Assembly (NCBI GenBank): GCA_023419055.1
Contig: JAEZYO010000454.1
Span: 1-19,183, forward strand
Source of the DNA: Pseudomonadota bacterium
Lineage (GTDB): Bacteria; Myxococcota; Polyangia; Polyangiales; Polyangiaceae
Length of the DNA stretch: 19,183 nt
Reading direction: 5' to 3'
Below the pieces are notes generated by a model. It was not told where the DNA came from. It did not search any database and saw only the letters and a program-made list of their open reading frames with translations. The translations under genes were made by a program, and so were the position numbers. This document shows, one piece after another, positions 7,358 through 14,743 of the stretch. The first letter of the stretch is position 1, and each line of letters opens with the position of its first letter.

Positions 7358-8851
7358 GTGGGCACGCACCTTCTGGCGATCGATCAGGGCACGACCGGAT
7401 CCACTGCGCTCGTGATGAGCACCGACGGCCGGACGTTGGGCCGGCATACGGCCGACTTTCCACAACACTTCCCCGAGCCCGGCTGGGTAGAACACGACCC
7501 GGAAGAGATTTGGGAAAGCGTGCGTGTGTCGGTCTCGGAGGCCCTCCGCGCGGCGGGCGTCGGGGGCGATTCGATCGCCGCCATCGGCATCACGAACCAG
7601 CGCGAGACCACGCTCGTTTGGGAGCGAACGAGCCATCGAGCGATTGCTCGCGCGATCGTTTGGCAGGATCGCCGTACGGCGCCGCGTTGCGCCGAGCTCC
7701 GCGCCGCGGGTGAAGAAGGCAGGGTGCGAAGGACCACCGGGCTCGTGCTCGATCCTTACTTCGCGGGGACGAAGATCGATTGGCTGCTCGAGCACGTTCC
7801 CGGCGCACGCGCTCGCGCGGAGAACGGCGAGCTCTGCTTCGGGACGATCGACGCCTTCCTCGTCTCGAGACTCTCCGGCGGTGAGGAGCACGTCACCGAC
7901 GTGACGAATGCGTCCCGAACGCTGCTCATGAATCTGCGCTCGTGCGAGTGGGACCCGGAGATGTGCCGACTCTTTCGCGTGCCGAGCGCGCTTCTACCCC
8001 GCATCGTTCCGAGCGCGGGCTCGATCGCGCGTACCCGCGGGCTGTCGTTCCTTCCGGACGGCATCTCCATTTCCGGTATCGCAGGCGACCAACACGCGGC
8101 GCTCTTCGGGCAAGCGTGCTTCGATCCAGGCGACGCGAAGTGCACCTACGGGACGGGCGCGTTTCTTCTCGTGAATACGGGGAACGAGGTGGTCGAGAGT
8201 CGCTTCGGACTGCTGAGCACCCCCGCTTGGAAGATCGGCGATCGAGTCACCTACGCGCTCGAGGGCAGCGTGTTCATCGCCGGCGCAGCGGTGCAGTGGC
8301 TGCGTGACGGGCTCGGAATCGTCCAGGCTGCTTCCGAAATCGAAGCGCTGGCGCGATCGGTCTCCTCGTCGGAAGGTGTCGTCTTCGTCCCCGCGCTCGC
8401 CGGCCTGGGGGCGCCGTACTGGGATCCCGACGCACGCGGTCTCTTCGCCGGGTTGACGAGAGGTACGACGCGCGCCCACCTGGCGCGCGCGACGCTCGAG
8501 GCCATCGCCTTTCAAGTGGCGGATGTCGTCCGCGCGATGAGCGACGACCTCGGGCGGCCCGTCGAGCGGATGAGGGTCGACGGTGGCGCGGCGGCCAACG
8601 ATCTCTTGCTCGAATTCCAGAGCAGCATCGCAGACTTGTCGGTCGAGCGGCCGAGCGAGCTCGAGTCCACGGCGCGCGGCGCGGCGATGCTCGCCGGCGT
8701 GGGAGCCGGCCTATTTCGGAGCGGCGCCGAGGCGGCCGAAATGATCCACGTCGAGCGAAGTTTTGCGCCCGGGTTCACTTCGGCCGAGCGACAAGCCGCC
8801 CTGGCCCGCTGGTCCGACGCGGTGAGGCGCACCCGAAGCGCCCAGCCCTAG
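7358..8851 (+). CDS. glpK: Glycerol kinase
   Basis: The enzyme phosphorylates glycerol to sn-glycerol 3-phosphate using ATP, the entry step of glycerol use, in the cytoplasm. The 497-residue length matches the family. The FGGY-kinase fold shows the N-terminal phosphate loop AIDQGTTGS (7-15), TNQRET (79-84) and WQDRRT (102-107) for glycerol binding, and the catalytic Asp D244 in AGDQHAALFGQ. KCTYGTGAF (261-269) and the C-terminal adenosine motif DGGAAANDLL (388-397) follow. The start is GTG at 7358, chosen because THLLAIDQGTT aligns with the usual N-terminus. No glpF, glpD or glpR is adjacent, so it appears to be transcribed alone. Substrate confidence is high, although FGGY kinases overlap in sequence. 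Confidence 0.95.
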   Translation: MGTHLLAIDQGTTGSTALVMSTDGRTLGRHTADFPQHFPEPGWVEHDPEEIWESVRVSVSEALRAAGVGGDSIAAIGITNQRETTLVWERTSHRAIARAIVWQDRRTAPRCAELRAAGEEGRVRRTTGLVLDPYFAGTKIDWLLEHVPGARARAENGELCFGTIDAFLVSRLSGGEEHVTDVTNASRTLLMNLRSCEWDPEMCRLFRVPSALLPRIVPSAGSIARTRGLSFLPDGISISGIAGDQHAALFGQACFDPGDAKCTYGTGAFLLVNTGNEVVESRFGLLSTPAWKIGDRVTYALEGSVFIAGAAVQWLRDGLGIVQAASEIEALARSVSSSEGVVFVPALAGLGAPYWDPDARGLFAGLTRGTTRAHLARATLEAIAFQVADVVRAMSDDLGRPVERMRVDGGAAANDLLLEFQSSIADLSVERPSELESTARGAAMLAGVGAGLFRSGAEAAEMIHVERSFAPGFTSAERQAALARWSDAVRRTRSAQP

Positions 8852-8980
8852 CCACTCGGCGGACCTTCGCGGGAAGAAGGCGCTCATCAAATCGAGCGCG
8901 GACCGATTGCGATCCGCGACTTAAGGCATACTGTGATCGAACTGGGCGTTCTCGAGCTTTGGACCTAGGAGATTAAGAAG
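8852..8980 (+). promoter_or_regulatory. Spacer with two overlapping hairpins and a clear ribosome binding site
   Basis: Two inverted repeats share bases: GCGCTC/GAGCGC (8880-8899, 8-base loop) and CGCGGA/TCCGCG (8897-8918, 10-base loop). They cannot both form fully. The first could end the glpK transcript, although no T-run follows. An AGGAG Shine-Dalgarno sequence at 8967-8971 precedes the ATG at 8981 and fixes that start. A TTGCGA at 8907 with CATACT at 8927 is a poor promoter pair because the spacing is only 14 bases. Confidence 0.4.
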
Positions 8981-9775
8981 ATGGCCGATTCGGACAAGGG
9001 CGGGGGAACCCAGGCGTTGCGTGACGTGCCCATCGACTGGGAAGCGCTCGAGGACGCCTTCGAGAACAACGCTCCTGAAGTCCACAGCTACTTGCACCTC
9101 GGCAGTGGTGAGGTTCTTCGCGTCGTGGACGGGATCGCCGATCCCGAGATGCACGCGCGTATCGCTTCGGACGGCGGATACTTGCGGATCGAGCCGGTGA
9201 GCTCTCGCGAACAGTATCGCTGGATGGAACGCTTCATTCCGATGGTGGAGGAACCGAACCTCCGCAATCAGCTGAGTCAAGCGATCGACGGCAAGGGCGC
9301 GTTTCGGCGCTTCAAGGACGTGCTCATGGCGTTCGGGCCGGAGCGCGAGCGCTGGTTCGCATTCCGCAGCGAACGGCTGCGCGTCTTCATGGAAGCGTGG
9401 CTCACGGCGCACGGGCTCCGCCCGGTGGCGCGCACCGCGTGGACGGGCGAGCCGCGTAAAGAGGTGCAACCCATCTCGCAAGATCTCTTGAGCGGACGCA
9501 GGAGCCGGAGCGCGGACCTCTTGCGCAAGCAGCTCAAGGAGATCGCGGAGACCCTGAGCGCGCGTGATCTCGAGAAGGTCGCGGCGTTCGCCGAGTTCGT
9601 CAAGGCGCGCCGCGCGGCGCGGACCTTCGCTCACCGCTTCGAAGCTGGGGCGGCCGAGGAAGGTGAGGCCGACAGCGAAGGCGAACCCGAGGGCGTCGAG
9701 GTCGAGGCACCGAGCGCCCCCGAGCAGCACGACGATGAGACGCCGTCGTCTCGGCGCCGCACCGCCGCTCGCTGA
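8981..9775 (+). CDS. UPF0158 family protein with C-terminal extension
   Basis: The function of this family is unknown. The 264-residue product has a UPF0158-like core at about residues 15-145. It begins with a DWEALEDAFEN motif (19-29), has a short hairpin containing LHLGSGEVLRV (38-48), then GKGAFRRFKDVL (104-115) and an aromatic WFAF segment. After the core there is a helical segment (about 165-205) and an acidic, probably disordered tail (about 210-264) ending in Arg-rich residues. No signal peptide or membrane helix is seen, so it should be cytoplasmic. The ATG start is fixed by an AGGAG 9 bases upstream. The next gene starts 6 bp after its stop, so the two are probably co-expressed. Confident of the family, no function claimed. 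Confidence 0.82.
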   Translation: MADSDKGGGTQALRDVPIDWEALEDAFENNAPEVHSYLHLGSGEVLRVVDGIADPEMHARIASDGGYLRIEPVSSREQYRWMERFIPMVEEPNLRNQLSQAIDGKGAFRRFKDVLMAFGPERERWFAFRSERLRVFMEAWLTAHGLRPVARTAWTGEPRKEVQPISQDLLSGRRSRSADLLRKQLKEIAETLSARDLEKVAAFAEFVKARRAARTFAHRFEAGAAEEGEADSEGEPEGVEVEAPSAPEQHDDETPSSRRRTAAR

Positions 9776-9781
9776 GAGCGG

Positions 9782-10468
9782 ATGCGCCGGCCTTTCCTCG
9801 CTCTCGCCCTACTGACCGCGCTCGCTGCGCTCGGCTTCGGCCAATCCGCTCGCGCCGAGCCGGTCGCGGTCGATCGCGTCGCGGTGCGCTTTACGGCGCC
9901 AGAGCTCGGCGGCGCTCGCTCTCCGCGTTTCGTGTTCGAACGCATGCTCGCCTTCGAGGCGAGGATCGCCGCGCTCGAGGCCGGTGAGCGCGGCGGGTAC
10001 CGCGAGCGCCACGTCTCCGCGGCCCTCGAGCGTCACGTCGCGGAGACGCTGCTCGCGAGCCTTCGCATCGAGCCGGAGGTGCCCGGTGACGTGATCACCC
10101 GCCAGGCAGGGCTCGCCCGCAAGCGCCTCGAGGAGCGCGTGGGCGGCGCCTCGGTGCTCGTCTCCGCGGCGCGCAGCGAGGGCATCAGCGAGCGCGAGCT
10201 GCTCGGTTTGTTCCGGCGTCAGGCGCGCGCGAGCCTCTACCTCGATCGCATGGTCGCTCCGATGCTCGAACCGAGCAACGCCGAGCTCAGCGCGCTGCAC
10301 CGCTCGGCGCGCACTCCCTTCAGCGGCGCGCCGTTCGAGTCCGTTCAGCCGGGCTTGAAGCGCTGGTTCATCTCCACGCGGCTCGCCGAGGCGCTCCAGA
10401 ACTACTACCAGAACGCGCGCTCGCGCCTCGACGTCGTGATCCTCTCCTTGCCGAGTCAGGGCGAGTAA
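9782..10468 (+). CDS. Secreted protein resembling the SurA N-terminal chaperone region
   Basis: I cannot name this 228-residue protein firmly. It starts with a classic Sec signal peptide (Arg-Arg, hydrophobic core at 5-20, cleavage probably after SARA at 25). The mature part is helical and rich in Ala, Arg, Glu and Leu. Residues 134-170, with ISERELLGLFRRQARASLYL, a V-A-P-M run and EPSNAELSALH, look like the chaperone module that precedes the parvulin domain in SurA and PpiC proteins. No parvulin domain follows; the protein ends after a further helical segment and a LDVVILSLP strand. A role as a small periplasmic chaperone is an inference from weak similarity. It begins 6 bp after the UPF0158 stop. 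A hairpin overlaps its own stop codon. Confidence 0.68.
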   Translation: MRRPFLALALLTALAALGFGQSARAEPVAVDRVAVRFTAPELGGARSPRFVFERMLAFEARIAALEAGERGGYRERHVSAALERHVAETLLASLRIEPEVPGDVITRQAGLARKRLEERVGGASVLVSAARSEGISERELLGLFRRQARASLYLDRMVAPMLEPSNAELSALHRSARTPFSGAPFESVQPGLKRWFISTRLAEALQNYYQNARSRLDVVILSLPSQGE

Positions 10469-10488
10469 TTTCTCGAGGAAATACTCGC
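10461..10488 (+). terminator. Hairpin overlapping the stop codon of the SurA-N-like gene
   Basis: GCGAGTA (10461-10467) pairs with TACTCGC (10482-10488). An inner TTTC/GAAA stem closes over a 5-base loop, with one bulged A. An alternative outer pairing GGGCGA (10459-10464) with TCGCCC (10491-10496) is also possible. No T-run follows. The TAA stop is inside the stem. It is probably a transcription end or mRNA-protecting hairpin before the DUF2252 gene. Confidence 0.45.
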
Positions 10489-10531
10489 GTCGCCCGAATA
10501 AACGAACGCTGCTAGCTTCGTCCGGAACGCC

Positions 10532-11875
10532 ATGTCGGAGGAGCGGGCTCACCGGACGGTGGAGGAGCGCACGGCGCTCGGACGGGAGGCGCGAAAGACC
10601 GTGCCGCGAAGATCGCACGTCTTCGACGCGAGTCGCCGCGTCGCCGATCCTCTTTCGATCATCGAAGGGCAGAACGCGACTCGGGTGCAGGCCCTCGTCC
10701 CGGTGCGGCACAGTCGCATGGGTGTAAGCCCGTTCACCTTTTATCGCGGCGCAGCGGCGGTGATGGCAGCCGACCTCTCTCGGTACCAGAACACCGGAAT
10801 CGAAGTGCAGCTCGGCGGGGACGCGCACGTCCTGAACTTCGGTGTTTTCGCCTCGCCGGAGCGGCGCCTGCTCTTCGACATGAACGATTTCGACGAGACG
10901 CTGCGAGGGCCGTTCGAGTGGGACCTCAAGCGCTTGGTCGCGAGCATCGTGCTGGCGCATCGGGAGCGCGGGTTCTCGCAGGCCTCGGCCGAAGACGCGG
11001 TGCTCGGCGCGGTGCGCTCGTACCGCGGGCACATCGACGAGTACGCCGAGATGTGTGAAATCGAGATCTGGTACGCGCAGGTGTCCGCGGAGGATCTGAT
11101 GTCCGCGATGCCGCGCGATGGGGAAAAGCACTGGTGTCAGGGGCACCATCATGAAAGCGTCCCCGGCCTCTTTCGGTTTGCCCAACCCTGGCAGGGCAAG
11201 CTGCGCATCAAGACGCAAGCCCCGCTCGTACAAGGCCTGGACGGGCCCGAGACGGAGGCTCACGTCAGAGAGCTCGTCGAGGATTATCGGAAGACGCTCT
11301 GGCCGAGCCGCCGCATCCTGTTCGACCGGTATCACTTCGTCAGCGGCGCGCACAAAGTGGTGGGCGTCGGGAGCGTCGGGACGCGTTGCTACATGGCCCT
11401 CATGATGGGGCGGGACCAGAACGACCCACTGTTTTTGCAGATCAAGGAGGCGATGCCCTCCGTGCTCGAATCGTACTTCTCGCGGAGCGAGTTCCAGAAC
11501 CACGGTGAGCGAGTCGTCCTCGGCCAGCGCTTGACCCAGGCCGCGAGTGACGTGTTCTTGGGTTGGGTGCGCGGGCGAGACGGCTGCCACTATTACCTGC
11601 GCCAACTCAGAGACTGGAAGGCGTCGGTCGAGATGGAGGGCGTGGACGAGCGGACCCTCGCGGTCTACGGCGAGACGTGCGCCTGGGCGCTCGCTCGAGG
11701 ACACGCTCGCACCGGCGACGCGCTTCAAATCAGCTCGTATATCGGTCACGGCGACAACTTCGCTCGAGCGTTGCTCGACTTCGCTCGCGGCTACGCGGAC
11801 CAGACGGAGCGTGACTTCGACGTCTTCGCCAAGGCGCTCGCGAGCGGGCGCCTCCAAGCTTTCTCGGGGATTTGA
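10532..11875 (+). CDS. DUF2252 family protein (kinase-like motifs)
   Basis: The 447-residue product is a full-length DUF2252 protein, a family without an assigned reaction as far as I know. Conserved motifs in order are FTFYRGAA (68-75), GGDAHVLNFG (95-104), FDMNDFDET (115-123), FEWDLKRL (128-135), VGVGSVGTR (267-275), FLQIKEA (311-317), GQRLTQAASDVFLG (341-354) and YYLRQLRDWK (364-373). The GDxHxxN and DFDE motifs followed by P-x-E-x-D-L resemble the catalytic and metal loops of aminoglycoside-type phosphotransferases. GxGSxG and the later Lys resemble a kinase N-lobe but come after, not before, the catalytic part. No signal peptide or membrane helix is seen. It stands alone, 63 bp after the previous gene. 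Confident of family, function unknown. Confidence 0.9.
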   Translation: MSEERAHRTVEERTALGREARKTVPRRSHVFDASRRVADPLSIIEGQNATRVQALVPVRHSRMGVSPFTFYRGAAAVMAADLSRYQNTGIEVQLGGDAHVLNFGVFASPERRLLFDMNDFDETLRGPFEWDLKRLVASIVLAHRERGFSQASAEDAVLGAVRSYRGHIDEYAEMCEIEIWYAQVSAEDLMSAMPRDGEKHWCQGHHHESVPGLFRFAQPWQGKLRIKTQAPLVQGLDGPETEAHVRELVEDYRKTLWPSRRILFDRYHFVSGAHKVVGVGSVGTRCYMALMMGRDQNDPLFLQIKEAMPSVLESYFSRSEFQNHGERVVLGQRLTQAASDVFLGWVRGRDGCHYYLRQLRDWKASVEMEGVDERTLAVYGETCAWALARGHARTGDALQISSYIGHGDNFARALLDFARGYADQTERDFDVFAKALASGRLQAFSGI

Positions 11876-11932
11876 CGCGCTTTTCGCCGGCTCGAGGGCG
11901 CTTTCGGAACGAGATTTGCACGGCATCCGGGG

Positions 11933-12607
11933 ATGACGAGGCGAAAAAGCATCCGGGGGGAGCTCGCGTTCGCTGCGCTCGTCGCTGTCGGCGCCGCGAA
12001 TGCTTGCAGCAAACCTGCCGTCGTGGAACCCGCGAGGGTTGCCGAGGCATCGCCTGCCGAGCGAGCGCGCATCCGTGAAGCGCAGCGCGAGCTCGACCGT
12101 GCTCGCGACGGCCTCGCTCGCGCTGAGGTCGCGGAAGCCGAGGGCGACGAGTTTCGGAGTACGGTGACGGAAGAGCGGGACAGAGCCGAGAGCTACTACT
12201 CGGCTGCGACCCGTTCGGCCGAGCTCGGACAGAATACGCGCGACGCGAACCTCGCGACGAGCATCGAGCGCCGGCAGGACGGGGCGCGCCTGGAACGCGA
12301 GGAGTTCGACGAAAAGGCGCGCTTCGCCGAGGACCTGGTCGAGCTCCGCCAAAAGGAGCGAGCGCTCGCCGAAGCCGACGTGAAGCTGCAAGAGACATTG
12401 GTCGAGCGGGCCAAATTCGACGCCGCCGCGCAGGCCGGAGACGCCGAAGGGCTCGAGCGAGCGGACTTCATCCGCGCAGAAGAAGAGGCCCGCGTGCAGT
12501 TCGCCGAGGCTCAGCGAGAGGCCGCGGAGGCGCGGCTCCGTTCGGACGAGAGCCAGAAGGCTTGGTTGCGGGCTCGCAACCTCAGGCTCGACAGCGGAGC
12601 GAGGTAG
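11933..12607 (+). CDS. Secreted coiled-coil protein, possible lipoprotein
   Basis: This 224-residue protein has no family I can name. Residues 1-24 look like a signal peptide (basic MTRRKSIRGE, then AFAALVAVGAANA). The next residue is C25, so it may be a lipoprotein, but the site A-N-A-C is a poor lipobox because Leu or Val is missing at -3. From about residue 38 to the end the sequence is almost entirely Glu, Arg, Ala and Leu, with heptad-like spacing, and should form a long helix or coiled coil. It resembles DUF4398-type periplasmic proteins in general look only. The ATG at 11933 has only a short GGGG immediately upstream. Its stop is 7 bp from the stop of cdaR on the other strand. Confidence 0.65.
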   Translation: MTRRKSIRGELAFAALVAVGAANACSKPAVVEPARVAEASPAERARIREAQRELDRARDGLARAEVAEAEGDEFRSTVTEERDRAESYYSAATRSAELGQNTRDANLATSIERRQDGARLEREEFDEKARFAEDLVELRQKERALAEADVKLQETLVERAKFDAAAQAGDAEGLERADFIRAEEEARVQFAEAQREAAEARLRSDESQKAWLRARNLRLDSGAR

Positions 12608-12614
12608 CCGTCGA

Positions 12615-13580
12615 CTACCAGCGGACCGTCACGCTCGGGGGCTGTACCTCCGCGTCGGCGTGAGCCAGGTCCACGGTCACCTTGACGGCTGCCGACCCGT
12701 GCTTTTGCGACTTGAGGTCGAGCCCTGGCGCCTTGGAGACGTCGGCGTGCGGCGTGATCTGCTCGGCTCGAAGCGCGCGCACGACCTCTGGTGGCCCGAC
12801 CACGGTCACGTCGACGGTGCGAGGCATGAGCGTGGCGCTCGAGAGACCGAGCACCTCGACCGGGCGATTCTGGAACTTCGCCTCGACCACCCGGCGCGCG
12901 ACGGTCACGGTGACGCTGGCCGCAGGCGGGCCGATGTAGCGCACGCGAGACGGAGGCGCGTCGATGGAGATCCGGCGCTTGTGGACGCCCTCGCTCAGGC
13001 CCGAGACGTCGAACGGCGCGAGCCGCGCGAACTGCATCACTTCCACCAGGCTGGCCGGGCCGCGCACGGTCATCTGCTTGGGATCGACCTCCGGCTCGCC
13101 CTTCACCACGTAGCCTTCGGCGGGCTGCCCCGTGATCGACGCTTGCACCGGGATCTGGCGTGCGATCACGTCTTCCCACTCGAGGTCGATGCTCGGGGGA
13201 TCGATCATGCTGACGCTGATGTCCGGCGGGAGCGAGAACATGGATTCGTCGAACACGACCTGCTCGGCGGACGCGCTCCGGAGGTCGATCTCGACGGGGG
13301 GGACGCCAGACTGCACCAGCCGCTCGATGGCGCGCCCCTGACCTCGCAGCGTCACGTGAATGCTCGCGGGGATCTGCGTCATGAGCTCCCGCTGCGAGCC
13401 CTCGGGTGGGGGGCGCATGACGACGGCCACGGGGATCGTGCGCTGCTGCTCCTCTTGCTGGCCGTACATGAAGACGAAGAGGCCCACGGCGAAGGTGAAG
13501 GAGAGCACCTTGAGACCGATGTTCTCCGTGAATGCTTCGCGCAGGAAGCGCAGCGTCGACTCGAGGAACGCCGAATTCAA
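12615..13580 (-). CDS. cdaR: YbbR domain protein, CdaR-type regulator of diadenylate cyclase
   Basis: CdaR proteins are anchored in the membrane with YbbR domains outside, and modulate the partner cyclase CdaA. This 321-residue protein has one N-terminal membrane helix (about 20-40). About three YbbR repeats follow, near 48-135, 138-228 and 235-320. Each begins with a Pro-Val strand (TIPVAVV, QIPVQAS, NRPVEVL) and contains a V-x-G-P-x-x-V-type turn (VRGPASLVEV, VVGPPEVVRA). The start is TTG at 13580, overlapping the TGA of cdaA by 4 bases, with GGGGG 6 bases upstream; no in-frame ATG precedes the membrane helix. This points to translational coupling with cdaA. Usually glmM follows; here a convergent gene ends 7 bp away. 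Confidence 0.9.
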   Translation of the reverse strand: MNSAFLESTLRFLREAFTENIGLKVLSFTFAVGLFVFMYGQQEEQQRTIPVAVVMRPPPEGSQRELMTQIPASIHVTLRGQGRAIERLVQSGVPPVEIDLRSASAEQVVFDESMFSLPPDISVSMIDPPSIDLEWEDVIARQIPVQASITGQPAEGYVVKGEPEVDPKQMTVRGPASLVEVMQFARLAPFDVSGLSEGVHKRRISIDAPPSRVRYIGPPAASVTVTVARRVVEAKFQNRPVEVLGLSSATLMPRTVDVTVVGPPEVVRALRAEQITPHADVSKAPGLDLKSQKHGSAAVKVTVDLAHADAEVQPPSVTVRW

Positions 13581-14743
13581 TCGTTACCCCCGTCGCTCGG
13601 CGTGTCGCGGTCGCGCGACTCGCCTTCCTGACCGATGCCGGCGAGCGGCTTTCCGGCGACCGGAGTGCGGATGGGAGCCGCTGGGTTCACGCCCCCCGGG
13701 GGCGGGGTGCCCGCACCATGCGGAGCAGGGGCAGCCTGGCGGAGGGGCGGGGGCGGCTCGCTCGCGGGGCGGCGCCGTGAAGTGGGCGCTACCTCCATTT
13801 GTTCGGCGACCAAGCTGATACGAGGGTGTGCGAGATCCGGATCGGAGCGCCGCCCTTTGCCCTCCTGCTCGCGAGCGCGGGCGCTCGTGGGAGACTCGAC
13901 CGGAGCCGGCGACTCGGCGCGGACCTTCGGGGCCTTGCGGGCGCTCTTTCGAACCTTGGGGCTGAAGATGGCTTCCAGCATGCTGCGGAGCTTCGGGCCG
14001 TCGAGGTTGGTCGCGATGTTGCCGTTGAAGCAGAAGCTGATGGTGCCGCGCTCCTCGCTCACGATCACGACCACGGCGTCCGTCTCCTCCGTGATGCCGA
14101 GCGCGGCGCGGTGACGCGAGCCGAAGCTCGGGTCGACGACTCGACCCTCGGGCATGGGGAAGAACACGCCCGCCTTGGCGATGCGCAGGTTACGAATGAT
14201 GACCGAGCCGTCGTGGAGCTTGTTCACGCCTTCGGGGATGAACAAGGAAACCAAGAGCTCGCGCGAGACCTGGGCGTCCAGATCGTGCCCTTTGTGCTGA
14301 CCCACGAACTCGTCGAGGTTCGCGTCTTGCTCGAACGTGATGAGCGCGCCGATGCGGTGACGAGCGAGCTCCGTGGCGGCCTCGACCACCTCGTCGATCA
14401 CCTTGGACTCCTGCGCTCGCGCGAAGCTCGAGAACCAGGCGCGGCTGCCGACGCGCTGCAGCCCGCGGCGGATGTCGTTCTGGAACACCACCACGATGAT
14501 GAGGATCATGCTCGAGATCAGCGCGCCCATGATCGTGAGCACGGTCACGAGCTCGAGGACGCGCGCGACCACGTACAGCACGAACACCATGCCGAGGCCC
14601 ATGCCCACCTGCATGGCGCGCGTACCGCGCAGCACGAGCAGCGCGCGGTAGACGATGTAGTAGACGAGGAAGATGTCCAGGCCGTCGCGAAGGAGCTGCA
14701 GGATGGTGCGGCTCTCGAGGTAGAGCTTCAGGGCCTCAAGCAC
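13577..14743 (-). CDS. cdaA: Membrane diadenylate cyclase (CdaA type) with long C-terminal tail
   Basis: The enzyme is predicted to condense two ATP into c-di-AMP at the inner face of the membrane. Residues about 16-38, 44-65 and 66-86 form three membrane helices, as in CdaA/DacA. The DAC domain spans about 105-265. The RHR motif is intact (210-212, in GSRHRAALG), and the acidic motif reads LHDGS at 176-180, where the family usually has DGA. A GNI motif follows near 231. After about residue 265 there is a roughly 120-residue Pro/Arg/Ser/Ala-rich, probably disordered tail not found in short CdaA proteins. The start is GTG at 14743, overlapping the folP end by 8 bp; the stop overlaps cdaR by 4 bp. 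The order folP-cdaA-cdaR indicates one operon. Activity with DGS is likely but not shown. Confidence 0.92.
   Translation of the reverse strand: MLEALKLYLESRTILQLLRDGLDIFLVYYIVYRALLVLRGTRAMQVGMGLGMVFVLYVVARVLELVTVLTIMGALISSMILIIVVVFQNDIRRGLQRVGSRAWFSSFARAQESKVIDEVVEAATELARHRIGALITFEQDANLDEFVGQHKGHDLDAQVSRELLVSLFIPEGVNKLHDGSVIIRNLRIAKAGVFFPMPEGRVVDPSFGSRHRAALGITEETDAVVVIVSEERGTISFCFNGNIATNLDGPKLRSMLEAIFSPKVRKSARKAPKVRAESPAPVESPTSARAREQEGKGRRSDPDLAHPRISLVAEQMEVAPTSRRRPASEPPPPLRQAAPAPHGAGTPPPGGVNPAAPIRTPVAGKPLAGIGQEGESRDRDTPSDGGND

Noticed and set aside
8907..8932. Promoter TTGCGA/CATACT before the UPF0158 gene
   Set aside because: The spacing is 14 bases and both boxes are poor matches.
9809..12391. 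Long open frame (860 codons) on the minus strand
   Set aside because: It spans three well-supported plus-strand genes and their spacers with antisense-type composition. The plus-strand genes have signal peptides and family motifs.
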